Positions 25,177 to 33,719 of a stretch of DNA of 64,000 nucleotides are shown in pieces (positions within the stretch are counted from its first letter, which is position 1; every line of letters starts with the position of its first letter). Source of the DNA: Oceanibaculum indicum P24 (lineage in GTDB: Bacteria; Pseudomonadota; Alphaproteobacteria; Oceanibaculales; Oceanibaculaceae); NCBI RefSeq assembly GCF_000299935.1, contig NZ_AMRL01000001.1:186001-250000 (forward strand). The letters run 5' to 3'. Under the pieces are notes generated by a model, which did not search any database, was not told the DNA's origin, and worked only from the letters and a program-made list of their open reading frames with translations. The translations under genes were made by a program, and so were the position numbers.

Positions 25177-25943
25177 CCGAGATCCTGCGTCTTGAGAATG
25201 TCTCCAAGGCCTTTGGCGGCATCCATGCCGTGAACGATGTCTCGTTCACCTTGCAGGAAGGGGAGATCGTCGGGCTGATCGGCCCGAACGGTGCCGGCAA
25301 GACGACGCTGGTGAACCTGATCACCGGGGTGCATCCGCTGACCTCCGGCAAGGTGGTGTTCGCCGGCACCGATGTCAGCCGGCAGAAGCCGTTCCAGGCG
25401 GCCCGGCGCGGCCTCGCCCGCACCTTCCAGATCGTCCAGCCCTTCCCGGAGATGAGCGTTCTGGAGAATGTCGCCGCCGGGTCGCTGTTCGGCGGCGGGC
25501 GCGGCGGCATGGCGGAGGCGATGCAGGCCGCCCGCGACGAGCTGGAATTCGTCGGGTTGGGCCATGTCGCGGAGCAGCCGGCGGCTCTCTTGAGCCTGCC
25601 CAACCGCAAGCGGCTGGAACTGGCCAAGAGCCTGGCCATGAAACCCAAGGTGCTGCTGCTGGACGAGGTGAATGCCGGGCTGAACGCGGCGGAGATCGAC
25701 GGCGCGCTGGAGCTGATCCGCAAGATCGCCGCGCGCGGCATCACCATCATCCTGATCGAGCATCTGATGAAGGTCGTGCTGTCGATCTCCCAGCGCATCC
25801 TGGTGCTGCATCATGGCGAGCTGATCGCGCAGGGCGATCCGCAGGCTGTCGTCAATGATCCGCGTGTGGTGGAGGCCTATCTGGGCGCCAAGTTCGCCGC
25901 GCGCTTTGCAACGCCAATCGCCGAAGGGGCAAGCAATGGCTGA
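25173..25943 (+). CDS. livG: Branched-chain-type ABC transporter ATP-binding protein LivG
   Basis: 256-residue ABC ATPase. Walker A is GPNGAGKTT near residue 38. The LivG-specific segment LARTFQIVQPFPEMSVLENV follows. The signature is altered to LSLPNRKRLELAKSLA in place of LSGGQ, as is common in one LivG subgroup, and Walker B is VLLLDEVNAGLN. The start overlaps the livM stop (ATGA), and it overlaps livF by 8 bases. Confidence 0.9.
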   Translation: MTEILRLENVSKAFGGIHAVNDVSFTLQEGEIVGLIGPNGAGKTTLVNLITGVHPLTSGKVVFAGTDVSRQKPFQAARRGLARTFQIVQPFPEMSVLENVAAGSLFGGGRGGMAEAMQAARDELEFVGLGHVAEQPAALLSLPNRKRLELAKSLAMKPKVLLLDEVNAGLNAAEIDGALELIRKIAARGITIILIEHLMKVVLSISQRILVLHHGELIAQGDPQAVVNDPRVVEAYLGAKFAARFATPIAEGASNG

Positions 25944-26652
25944 CGCCTTCCTGACCATCGACAAGCTGCAGTCCGGCTATGGCGACGTGCAGGTGCTGTG
26001 GGACATCTCGGTCGCTGTCGAACGCGGCGGCATCACCTGCATCGTGGGCTCCAACGGCGCCGGCAAGACCACCCTGCTGCGCACCATCTCGGGCCTGCTG
26101 AAGCCGCGCGGCGGCAGCATCAAGCTGGACGGGGAGGAGATCGGCGGCCTCGCCCCCGACGGCATCCTGACGCGCGGCGTTGCCCATGTGCCGGAGGGCA
26201 GGCGCCTGTTCAAGGGGCTGACCGTGCAGGACAATCTTCTGCTCGGCGCCTATCTGCGGCGCGACCGGCCGGAGATCGAGTCGGACCTAAACTTCGTCTA
26301 TGACATGTTCCCGATCCTGAAGGAGCGCCGCAAGCAGGACGCCACCACCCTGTCCGGTGGTGAGCAGCAGATGTGCGCCATCGGCCGGGGATTGCTGTCG
26401 CGCCCGAAGCTGCTGATGATCGACGAGCTGTCGCTCGGCCTCGCCCCCCGGCTGGTCGAGAAGCTGGGCGAGGCGCTGATCGAGATCAACCGCACCGGCC
26501 TCACCATCCTGCTGGTCGAGCAGGACGTGCTGACCGCCTTCGAGATCGCCCGCCACGCCTTCGTCATCGAAACCGGCCGGGTCTCGATGGCCGGCACCAC
26601 GGCGGAGCTGGGCGAGAACCCGAAGATCCGCGAAGCCTATATGGGCATGTGA
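25936..26652 (+). CDS. livF: Branched-chain-type ABC transporter ATP-binding protein LivF
   Basis: 238-residue ABC ATPase. Walker A is GSNGAGKTT near residue 38, followed by the RGVAHVPEGRRLFKGLTV loop typical of LivF. The signature is TLSGGEQQMCAIGRGLLSRP and Walker B LLMIDELSLGLAP. Last gene of the livHMGF set; 195 bases separate it from the second binding-protein gene. Confidence 0.9.
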   Translation: MADAFLTIDKLQSGYGDVQVLWDISVAVERGGITCIVGSNGAGKTTLLRTISGLLKPRGGSIKLDGEEIGGLAPDGILTRGVAHVPEGRRLFKGLTVQDNLLLGAYLRRDRPEIESDLNFVYDMFPILKERRKQDATTLSGGEQQMCAIGRGLLSRPKLLMIDELSLGLAPRLVEKLGEALIEINRTGLTILLVEQDVLTAFEIARHAFVIETGRVSMAGTTAELGENPKIREAYMGM

Positions 26653-26780
26653 GGCACCTGCCCTTTTCCTGGGCGGCCGCTGCCGAATTTCGCGGCGGCC
26701 AGCCTGCTCCAGATGCTCTGGAAATAAGGTCATAGCGCATATAACTGTTGTAATTACTACATCTTCTCTAATTGAATAAT

Positions 26781-26798
26781 TTGGCATGCATATTGCTG
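26781..26798 (+). promoter_or_regulatory. Sigma-54 promoter for second binding-protein gene
   Basis: TTGGCATGCATATTGCTG matches TGGCAC-N5-TTGC with the same T-for-C change as the site at 21903. GG (26783-26784) and GC (26795-26796) are 10 bases apart. It lies 50 bases before the ATG at 26848. The surrounding 26740-26800 is distinctly AT-rich. Confidence 0.8.
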
Positions 26799-26847
26799 AT
26801 TTCTCCCTACCGCGATCCCGCGGCCACTCTGGAGAAAGGCACGCACG

Positions 26848-28068
26848 ATGCACGCACGCGCAGCACACCCGATCCGCAGGGGCGCCGCCCTCTTCCGCAC
26901 TCTTGCCCTGACTGGCGCCCTGACCGTTGCGCTTGCCAGTGCTGCCGTGGCCGCGGACACCATCCGCATCGGCTCGCCGCTGGCGCTGACCGGGGCGCTG
27001 GCCGCCGAGGGCAGCAAGCAGAAGCTGGCCTACGATCTGTGGCTGGAGCGCGTGAACGCCGCCGGCGGCATCCAGGTTGGCGGCAAGAAGATGCCGGTCG
27101 AACTCGTGACCTATGACTACCAGACCGACGGCAAGCGCGCCGGGCAGCTCGCCGAGAAGCTGATCACCGATGACAAGGTGGACTTCCTGACGGCACCCTT
27201 CGGGTCGGGCCACACCAAGATCACCGCCGCCGTCGCCGAACGCTATGGCGTGCCGATCATCGCGGTCGCCTCGTCCGAGCCGGTGCACGACCAGGGTTTC
27301 AAATACCTGTTCGGCACGCTGGCCCCGTCCAGCGGGCTGATCGACGGCATGCTGTCGCTGTTCAAACAGACCAAGCCGGACCTGAAGAGCATCGCCATCC
27401 TGGGCCGCGATGACGTGTTCCCGAAGATCATGGCCAGCCTGATGGCCAAGGGGGCGGAGAAGGCCGGGTTGAAAGTCGCCTATAACGAGCTGTATCCCGT
27501 CGGCACCATGGACCATGCCACGGCGCTGACCAGCATGAAGTCGGCCGCGCCCGACTGGATCTACGTTACTGGCTACACCGCCGATCTGATCCTGGTAACC
27601 AAGCAGATGAACGATCTGGGCGTGAAGGCGCCGATCGTGACCATGATCACCGGCCCCGCCTACAAGGAATATGCCGAGACGCTGGGCCCGCTGGCGGAGA
27701 ATGTGACCAGTGCCTCCTGGTGGCACTATTCCGCCGTCTATGAGGGCGATGATATGTTCGGTTCGACCAAGGCCTTCTACGACGCCGTGGTCAAGGCCTC
27801 CGGGCAGGAGCCCGACTATGTCCATGCCTCCTCCGCCGCCGCGCTGATCGTGCTGCAGAAAGCCATCGAGAAGGCCGGCACGCTGGACCGCGAGGCCGTT
27901 CGCAAGGCGCTCAGCGAGATCGACATCAAGACCTTCTACGGGCCGATCAAGTTCCGCGCCGATGGGCTGAACGATAACCGCAACCTGCCGATCATCCAGA
28001 TCCAGGATGGCAAGCCGGTGGTTCTTGCCCCCGCCGACATCGCCTCAGCCAAGATGAAGCTGAACTGA
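26848..28068 (+). CDS. ABC transporter substrate-binding protein 2 (LivK/amide type)
   Basis: 406-residue periplasmic binding protein, a paralogue of the one at 22057. Signal peptide cleavage is likely after AAVAA, before DTIRIGSPLALTGAL. It shares YDYQTDGKRAGQLAEKL, APFGSGHTKI, FKYLFGTLAP and GRDDVFPK with protein 1. GAGAAAGG precedes the ATG. It has its own sigma-54 promoter and no permeases of its own after it, so it probably feeds the livHMGF channel with a second ligand. The next gene, a PhyH dioxygenase, follows after 20 bases. Confidence 0.9.
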   Translation: MHARAAHPIRRGAALFRTLALTGALTVALASAAVAADTIRIGSPLALTGALAAEGSKQKLAYDLWLERVNAAGGIQVGGKKMPVELVTYDYQTDGKRAGQLAEKLITDDKVDFLTAPFGSGHTKITAAVAERYGVPIIAVASSEPVHDQGFKYLFGTLAPSSGLIDGMLSLFKQTKPDLKSIAILGRDDVFPKIMASLMAKGAEKAGLKVAYNELYPVGTMDHATALTSMKSAAPDWIYVTGYTADLILVTKQMNDLGVKAPIVTMITGPAYKEYAETLGPLAENVTSASWWHYSAVYEGDDMFGSTKAFYDAVVKASGQEPDYVHASSAAALIVLQKAIEKAGTLDREAVRKALSEIDIKTFYGPIKFRADGLNDNRNLPIIQIQDGKPVVLAPADIASAKMKLN

Positions 28069-28088
28069 GCGCCGGAAAGGAAACGATC

Positions 28089-28916
28089 ATGTCCGGCAAA
28101 CTGACCGAAGCCGAAGTTGAGCATTTCAACACCCAGGGCTATTTCGTGAAGAAGCGCGCCATCTCCGCGGCCCACGCTGCGGACTGCCGTGCGCGCATCG
28201 AGGCCTTTGAGGAAGCGCTCGGCGAGGACTGCAATGTCCGCATGAAGATCAAGGCGCATCTGGTATCGCCCTGGATGACCGATCTCGCACGCCACCCGCT
28301 GATCCTGGATGCAGTGGAATCCCTGCTGGGGCCGGACATATTGCTGTTCGGCTCCTCCATGTTCGCCAAGGCGGCGAAGAGCAGCAAGTTCGTGTCCTGG
28401 CATCAGGATTCCGCCTATTACGGGCTGGAACCGAACGATTCGGTAACGGTCTGGCTGGCCTTCACGCCCAGCAACAAGGCGAATGGCTGCCTGCGCGTGC
28501 TGCCCGGCTCCCATCTCGGCCCCCAGTATGAGCATGAAGAGACCTACGATCCGCAGAACCTGCTTGCGCGCGGCCAGACCATCCACGGGCTGGACGACGA
28601 CAAGGCTGCCTATCTGGAGCTGGAGCCCGGCGAATTCTCCATCCACCATGTGCGCACCGCCCATGGCAGCCTGGGCAATTTCACCGGCGACCGCCGGATC
28701 GGGCTCGCCTTCTTCTATATCGGCGCGCATGTCGCCTCGACCCTGGGCCGGCGCACGGCGCTGAAGGTGCGCGGCGAGGACCGCCATAATCACTGGGACG
28801 ACGATCCGGTGCCGCGCATCGACCTCGATCCGCGCTCGCTGCAGTTCCTCACCGATATGTGGAGCCGCTATCAGAGCAAGGACATCCAGCAGGCCGCCAA
28901 GGCCGACCGGGTCTAG
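28089..28916 (+). CDS. Phytanoyl-CoA dioxygenase (PhyH) family protein
   Basis: 275-residue Fe(II)/2-oxoglutarate-dependent oxygenase. The iron-binding HxD is in SWHQDSAYYG near residue 105 and the distal His is in FSIHHVRTAHGSLGN near 185-200. An Arg for 2-oxoglutarate follows in GDRRIGLAF. Members hydroxylate many small molecules (ectoine, lipids, phosphonates, antibiotics). Position directly behind a sigma-54-driven binding-protein gene suggests it starts breakdown of the imported compound. AAAGGAAACG precedes the ATG. Confidence 0.88.
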   Translation: MSGKLTEAEVEHFNTQGYFVKKRAISAAHAADCRARIEAFEEALGEDCNVRMKIKAHLVSPWMTDLARHPLILDAVESLLGPDILLFGSSMFAKAAKSSKFVSWHQDSAYYGLEPNDSVTVWLAFTPSNKANGCLRVLPGSHLGPQYEHEETYDPQNLLARGQTIHGLDDDKAAYLELEPGEFSIHHVRTAHGSLGNFTGDRRIGLAFFYIGAHVASTLGRRTALKVRGEDRHNHWDDDPVPRIDLDPRSLQFLTDMWSRYQSKDIQQAAKADRV

Positions 28917-28923
28917 GCTAGGC

Positions 28924-29658
28924 CTACTCTGCCAGCGTGCCGGGGATGGGCGCCCAGCCGCCCTCCACCCGCTCGAACACCGGGGCGGAAAAGGCACTGT
29001 GCACCATGCCGGCAAGGGCCGGGTCGCGCTCGTTCAGACGGGCGCGCCAGGCCACGCCCTGCTTCATCGCCACAACAATCCCGGCAATCGTGCAGTCCAG
29101 CCGTTCCAGCAGCGACAGTACCGACAGCAGCGTGGTGCCGCTGGACACCGCATCATCCACCACAGCGACCCGCCGGCCCTTCAGGCGCGGCAGCATGTTG
29201 GGGTCGATGAAGACGGATTTGCGGCCGCCCGGGCTGGTGATGGAATGCACCGGCTCCGACAGCTCGTCGCGGTACCAGAATTTCCGCGAATAGCCGAGCG
29301 GCACGAAATTGGGATGACCCAGCAGCCGCGCCACGGTAGGTGCGAAGACCAGACCCAGCGTCGGCACGCCGATGACGAGGTCGGCCCCGATGGCGCGCGC
29401 CTTGTCCGCCATGTGGCCGGCCAGCACCTCGGTCACCGCGAAGCTGGCCTGATTGGCGATCAGTGAGGCAACGGCCCGGCCGCCATCCGGCAGCCGGCGC
29501 AGCGGCAGCACCAGGATGCGCCCATCCGGCAATAGCGCCGGATAGCCATAGCGGTAAGGCGCAACCACCTGCCCTGCCGGATCATCTGCTGGCAGGATTT
29601 CCTGCCAGAAACCGGTGGTCGGCTTGACGTAATCGTCCTGCTCGGGCGGGATGCTCAT
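28924..29658 (-). CDS. Phosphoribosyltransferase family protein
   Basis: 244-residue type I PRTase. The PRPP-binding motif is VAVVDDAVSSGTTLLSVL near residue 170, and DLVIGVPTLGLVFAPTVARLLG supplies the preceding loop. An N-terminal extension of ~85 residues precedes the core. Related proteins act on purine or pyrimidine bases, or serve as regulators. It is convergent with the PhyH gene (7-base gap) and divergent from the Rieske gene, with 29 bases between starts. The substrate base is not determinable. Confidence 0.82.
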   Translation of the reverse strand: MSIPPEQDDYVKPTTGFWQEILPADDPAGQVVAPYRYGYPALLPDGRILVLPLRRLPDGGRAVASLIANQASFAVTEVLAGHMADKARAIGADLVIGVPTLGLVFAPTVARLLGHPNFVPLGYSRKFWYRDELSEPVHSITSPGGRKSVFIDPNMLPRLKGRRVAVVDDAVSSGTTLLSVLSLLERLDCTIAGIVVAMKQGVAWRARLNERDPALAGMVHSAFSAPVFERVEGGWAPIPGTLAE

Positions 29659-29687
29659 GATGGTTTTCCGGAAGAGGTGAAAAGTCG

Positions 29688-30023
29688 ATGCAGGTGCCGG
29701 CAGGCTGGCAGGTTGCGGCGCGGCTGGAGGCGCTGGAGGACGGCGTGGCGAAGGATGTGCTGATCGCCCGGCAGCTCGTGCTGCTGCTGCGCGAGGGCGG
29801 CGAGGTGCTGGCGCTGCAAGGGTCCTGCCCGCACCAGTTCGCCCGGCTGGCGCAGGGGCAGATCGTCAAGGGCTGGATCGAATGCCCGCATCACCGCGCG
29901 CGCTTCCGCCTGAGCGACGGGGTCTGCGGGTCCGGCTGGAAATTGCCGCCGCTGAAGCGCTATGCGACGAAACTGCATGAGGGGGTGGTCCTGCTGCCCG
30001 ATCCGCTGGTGCCGCTCAGCTAG
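29688..30023 (+). CDS. Small Rieske [2Fe-2S] protein
   Basis: 111-residue stand-alone Rieske domain. Cluster ligands are in SCPHQFARL (Cys, His near residues 45-47) and ECPHHRARF (Cys, His near 65-68). No signal peptide. Such proteins carry electrons to oxygenases; one candidate partner, PhyH, does not usually need one, and the molybdenum hydroxylase nearby has its own FeS subunit, so the partner is unknown. RBS AGAGGTGA upstream. Confidence 0.83.
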   Translation: MQVPAGWQVAARLEALEDGVAKDVLIARQLVLLLREGGEVLALQGSCPHQFARLAQGQIVKGWIECPHHRARFRLSDGVCGSGWKLPPLKRYATKLHEGVVLLPDPLVPLS

Positions 30024-30034
30024 CCTGTTGGCCC

Positions 30035-31171
30035 CTAACTTGCTGGCCAGGGTGCCACGCCGCGCCCGACCAGCCCCTCCGTCCCGCTGGCCCCGACCAT
30101 GCCGAGCATGATGCCGAGGCAGGCGCGTGAGCGGGCGAGGTCCAGCCCCAGCTTCAGCCCCGGGAAAGGCAGCGCCGGATGCAGGCCGATGAAGGCATCA
30201 TGCGCGGCCTCGGTGAAATAGGCATCGTCCACATGGCCCTTCAGCCCGGCGAGGTCAGGCGCGAAACGCAGGCAGGCGGCGCCGAAGCCGGCGGCATCGA
30301 TCACCGCGCTGTCGCCGATGGCGGGCAGCGCCTCCGCACTTTCCTGCATCTTCGGGCCGATGGGGCGGTTTGCCGGCCGGATGATCCAGCGTTCCGGTTC
30401 CGAGGCCAGCTTGTAGCCATGGTCGATGCCGTTGCCGCCGCTGGCCACCACCATGCTGCTGCCCGGCACGCCGGCGCCCGCGCCGATCATCAGCGCAGTC
30501 GCCGCCATGATCACGTTCAGCACGAACTGGTTGGCCTTCACCAGATAGGCCGCACTCTCCGCCGACAAGGCCGGCCCGAAGAAGCCGCGTACCGTTTCCT
30601 GCGCGGCGCTGACCCTGCCATGCAGATCATCCCCGCCCTTCAGCCCGGCCGCCAGCACCGGCAGCAATGGAGTGGGCTTCAGATTTGCAGCCAGGTCGGC
30701 GCCGATGCCGCCGGTCAGGCCCCGCAACAGATCGAGGCCGGCGGCCCGCCCGGTACCGAAGCGCAGGCAGTCCGGCAGCGGCCCGTCATTCAGCGGCGAC
30801 AGGCGCATTGCCTTCGGGTTCTTCGCATCGGTGACGGCAAGGCAGTACATGGACGGGCCGACGACAAAGGCCAGCGGCGTGACGAGGCCGATATCCTGCG
30901 CCGGGGCCAGGCTGACCGCGCCCGATTCCAGCGCCGCCTGTGCCTCCTGCGCCGTGTCCGCCCAACCTTCATGCTGGATCGCGGCCAGCACGCTGTTCAG
31001 GACCGGTGCCGGCAGCTTCCTGCCGGGTGTGAAGGGCGGGCCGGCATGGAACAGCGTCGCCGGCGGCAGGTCGGAGACCAGATCGCGCAAGGGGGCGATG
31101 CGGGACAGCACCGGTTCGACGGCCAGAAGCCTTGCATGGGATTCCTGGGTAGCTGGGGACGAACCGGTCAC
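30035..31171 (-). CDS. DUF1116 family protein (AllG/YlbE-like)
   Basis: 378-residue protein that lines up well with E. coli YlbE. Shared landmarks are FHAGPPF near residue 40, EGWA near 68, the GGDDLHGR stretch near 175, VKANQFVLNVIMAATALM, SSMVVASGGNGIDHGYKLASEP and GDSAVIDAAGFGAA, with a C-terminal GASGTEGLVGRGVAP. YlbE is reported as the AllG subunit of oxamate carbamoyltransferase acting with FdrA/AllF and AllH; neither partner is nearby, and this protein is somewhat shorter. It ends a five-gene minus-strand run (coxL-like to DUF1116). Confidence 0.75.
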   Translation of the reverse strand: MTGSSPATQESHARLLAVEPVLSRIAPLRDLVSDLPPATLFHAGPPFTPGRKLPAPVLNSVLAAIQHEGWADTAQEAQAALESGAVSLAPAQDIGLVTPLAFVVGPSMYCLAVTDAKNPKAMRLSPLNDGPLPDCLRFGTGRAAGLDLLRGLTGGIGADLAANLKPTPLLPVLAAGLKGGDDLHGRVSAAQETVRGFFGPALSAESAAYLVKANQFVLNVIMAATALMIGAGAGVPGSSMVVASGGNGIDHGYKLASEPERWIIRPANRPIGPKMQESAEALPAIGDSAVIDAAGFGAACLRFAPDLAGLKGHVDDAYFTEAAHDAFIGLHPALPFPGLKLGLDLARSRACLGIMLGMVGASGTEGLVGRGVAPWPAS

Positions 31172-31195
31172 ATCTGCCTCTCGGGTTGGGGTGGA

Positions 31196-31732
31196 TCAGT
31201 CGGTGGCGGCGTCTCCGTCACCGGTGGGCTCGGTGGCGGAATCCTTGGCCTCAACCAGCCGCGTCATCAGATCGACAAGCTGCGCCTGCTCCGCCGGCGG
31301 CAGATCCTCCAGCGTGCGCTGATGCGCGCGTTCGGCCTTGTCGTCGATGCGGTCGAGAAGCGCCCTGCCCTCGTCGGTCAGGCCGGTCAGCCGCACGCGC
31401 CGGTCCTTGGTCGAGGTGCGGCGGCGGATCAGCCCGCGCTTGCGCAGCCGTTCCAGGATGTCGGCCATGTTGGTCTTATCGATGGCCACCGCCTTCGCCA
31501 ACGTGGTCTGATCCACCGGGCCGGTCTGCGACAGAGCGGAGAGCACCGAATACATGATCGGGGTGATCTTCTCCTCGCCGCATTCCTGCAGGAACAGCGC
31601 GGTGTGAATCTGGTGCAGCCGGCGGATCAGGAATCCGGGGCGGCGCTGCAGCGCGCCACCGCGCCAGCCGGGCTGCTGAATATCGGTCGGGGTGGCGGAC
31701 TCCTCCGTCCGCGCTGTCTTGGCGACAGTCAT
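31196..31732 (-). CDS. MarR family transcriptional regulator
   Basis: 178-residue winged-helix regulator. The DNA-binding region reads VDQTTLAKAVAIDKTNMADILERL then RKRGLIRRRTSTKDRRVRLTGLT, the classical MarR helix-turn-helix and wing (residues about 70-125). ATG at 31732 is chosen because AGGAAG precedes it; an in-frame ATG at 31777 lacks support. It lies within the hydroxylase operon, 48 bases after the FeS gene and 24 bases before DUF1116, so it is likely the local regulator. Confidence 0.88.
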   Translation of the reverse strand: MTVAKTARTEESATPTDIQQPGWRGGALQRRPGFLIRRLHQIHTALFLQECGEEKITPIMYSVLSALSQTGPVDQTTLAKAVAIDKTNMADILERLRKRGLIRRRTSTKDRRVRLTGLTDEGRALLDRIDDKAERAHQRTLEDLPPAEQAQLVDLMTRLVEAKDSATEPTGDGDAATD

Positions 31733-31780
31733 GTTGCTTCCTGCCCTATGGGTGATCGGGCCCACACCATCGGTCACGGA

Positions 31781-32914
31781 TCAGCCCAGCCGCAAGAGGC
31801 GTTTCACCGCCGCGACCAAAAGCGCCAGCCCGTTCAGCGGCTTTGACTCCTCTGGCGCGGCCTGTCCGCTGGCGCGCGCGGCGATGTTGGCCGCCACCTC
31901 AGACAGGATGCGGTCGGCGATTTCCGCCACCAGCGCCGGCCTACCGAACTGCGCCAGCGGCCCTTTCAACCGGTAGCGCATGGAGAGCTTCAGGCGGGCG
32001 GCGGCTTCCCCCTCCGCTGTCAGCGCGAAACGCAGCACCCCGTCCAGGCTGGAGCGGCTGAGCCGGTCACGGCCGCTGCCGGCCACGGTGCCGGCCTGCG
32101 CCGCCGCGTCCAGCGTCACCTTTGCCGTGCCGGCGAAGCTGGCCCGCATCGGCCCCAGCGCGACCACACAGCGGCCGCGCACGATGCCGTCCTCCACAGC
32201 TCCATCCAGCGAAGCACCGGGAATGCAGGCGACCACGGCGGGAATATCGCTCATAACCGCCCAGACATTGCCGGCAGGGGCGTCCAGCGCGATCTCGCGT
32301 GACAATTCCACCCCATCGGCCAGCGCCGCCTCGTCCAGCGGTGGAAGATCGGCAGCAGCTTCATCGGACGGGGCCGTTGTCGGGGCGACCGCGCTACCCG
32401 TCGCAGTGCGGCGCTGGCGCGCCAAAGGCTGGAGCGCAGCCTGCGGCGGATCATTGGCCAGCACGTCGCGGATCGCCTCGACGATGCCGGCATAGCCGGT
32501 GCAGCGGCAGATATTCCCGGACAATTCCTGGCGGATGCGAGTCTCGTCGGCATTGGGCAGGCGGCGCACGATATCGTAGGCGGTGGCCAGCATGCCCGGC
32601 GTGCAATAGCCGCATTGCAGCGCGTGGTGCGCCGTGAAGGCTGCCCGCAGCCGCGCCATCAGCGGATCGGCCTCGAACCCTTCGATGCTGCGCACATCGG
32701 CGCCATCGCAGGATGTGGCGAAGGTAATGCAGGACCGCACCGGCCTTCCATCGACATAGAGCGTGCAGGCGCCGCACACGCCCTGCTCGCAGCCCAGATG
32801 GGTGCCGGTCAGCAGATGCTCTTCGCGCAGGAAATCGGCGAGATGGGTGCGCGGCTCCGCTGGTTTCGTGACCGTCTCGCCATTCAGCGTCAGGGTGATT
32901 TCTTGCAGGCTCAT
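31781..32914 (-). CDS. Fused [2Fe-2S] subunit and CoxG-like domain of a molybdenum hydroxylase
   Basis: 377-residue fusion. Residues 1-160 are a xanthine dehydrogenase/CoxS-type protein with a plant-type cluster (GCEQGVCGACTLYVDG ... SC) and a second cluster (QCGYCTPG, NICRCTGY): eight cysteines in all. After a linker of about 45 residues, residues about 205-360 are an SRPBCC/CoxG domain (LDAPAGNVWAVMSDIPAVVACIPG), which in CO dehydrogenase operons is a separate membrane-recruiting protein. The fusion ties enzyme to maturation or membrane function. Start at 32914 one base after the FAD subunit stop. Confidence 0.87.
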   Translation of the reverse strand: MSLQEITLTLNGETVTKPAEPRTHLADFLREEHLLTGTHLGCEQGVCGACTLYVDGRPVRSCITFATSCDGADVRSIEGFEADPLMARLRAAFTAHHALQCGYCTPGMLATAYDIVRRLPNADETRIRQELSGNICRCTGYAGIVEAIRDVLANDPPQAALQPLARQRRTATGSAVAPTTAPSDEAAADLPPLDEAALADGVELSREIALDAPAGNVWAVMSDIPAVVACIPGASLDGAVEDGIVRGRCVVALGPMRASFAGTAKVTLDAAAQAGTVAGSGRDRLSRSSLDGVLRFALTAEGEAAARLKLSMRYRLKGPLAQFGRPALVAEIADRILSEVAANIAARASGQAAPEESKPLNGLALLVAAVKRLLRLG

Positions 32915-32915
32915 C

Positions 32916-33719
32916 TCACTTCTCGCCTTTCGCCTGGGCAAGCGCGCGGGTCAGCGCCGTGGCATGCAGCGTCAGTTCCGCTGGCGCGCGGTCCGGCAGT
33001 GCCTTGGCCAATGCTTCCATCGGACTCGTCCGCCCCTCGATCAGCGCCGCCGGATCGTCCAGCAACAATGGCTGGCGGCCCAGCGCGCCGACGGCGCAGC
33101 GCAGGCCCAGCCCGTCCTGGTCGATCAGTACGGCCGCACTGGCCTTGGCGAATTCCCCGACCTGGCGGCAGAATTTCCAGTAGCCCCACCGTGCCCCCTT
33201 CGACGGGCGCGGCAGGATGATCGCAGTCAGCAGCTCGTCGGGTTTCAGCGCGGTCGAGAACGGCCCGGTCAGGAAATCCGCCATCGGCATCTCGCGCGTT
33301 CCTGCCGGGCCAGCCAGACGAACGCTGGCGCCCAGCCCGGTCAGCACGATGGGCCAGTCGGCGGCGGGGTCGGCATGAGCGAGGCTGCCGCCGATGGTGC
33401 CGCGATTGCGCACCGCGCGGTGGGCGATATTCGCCGCCGCCGCGCGAAGCCAGCCGCCGCTCGGGTCCGGCACCTCGCCATCCTCGATCTCGGCATGAGT
33501 GATCGCCGCGCCCAGCACGACGGCTTCTGGCGTCTCCTCAACCGCGCGCAGCTCCGGCAGCAGGGCGATATCGGCCAGATGGCCCGGACGGGCGAGCCGC
33601 AGATTCAGCATCGGCCCCAGCGACTGGTTGCCGGCCATCGGCTTGGCGCCTTCCGCCAGCAGCGAGAGCGTGCCGGCGAGGTCGGCGGCGGACAGGTAGT
33701 CGAACCGGGCGGGCTTCAT
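32916..33719 (-). CDS. FAD-binding subunit of a molybdenum hydroxylase (CoxM-like)
   Basis: 267-residue protein. The FAD pyrophosphate loops are PMAGNQSLGPMLNLRLARP near residue 28 and RNRGTIGGSLAHADPAADWP near 105. It passes electrons from the 2Fe-2S subunit to the final acceptor. The ATG overlaps the large-subunit stop (ATGA at 33716-33719) and the gene abuts the FeS gene, so the three subunits are one operon. Confidence 0.9.
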   Translation of the reverse strand: MKPARFDYLSAADLAGTLSLLAEGAKPMAGNQSLGPMLNLRLARPGHLADIALLPELRAVEETPEAVVLGAAITHAEIEDGEVPDPSGGWLRAAAANIAHRAVRNRGTIGGSLAHADPAADWPIVLTGLGASVRLAGPAGTREMPMADFLTGPFSTALKPDELLTAIILPRPSKGARWGYWKFCRQVGEFAKASAAVLIDQDGLGLRCAVGALGRQPLLLDDPAALIEGRTSPMEALAKALPDRAPAELTLHATALTRALAQAKGEK

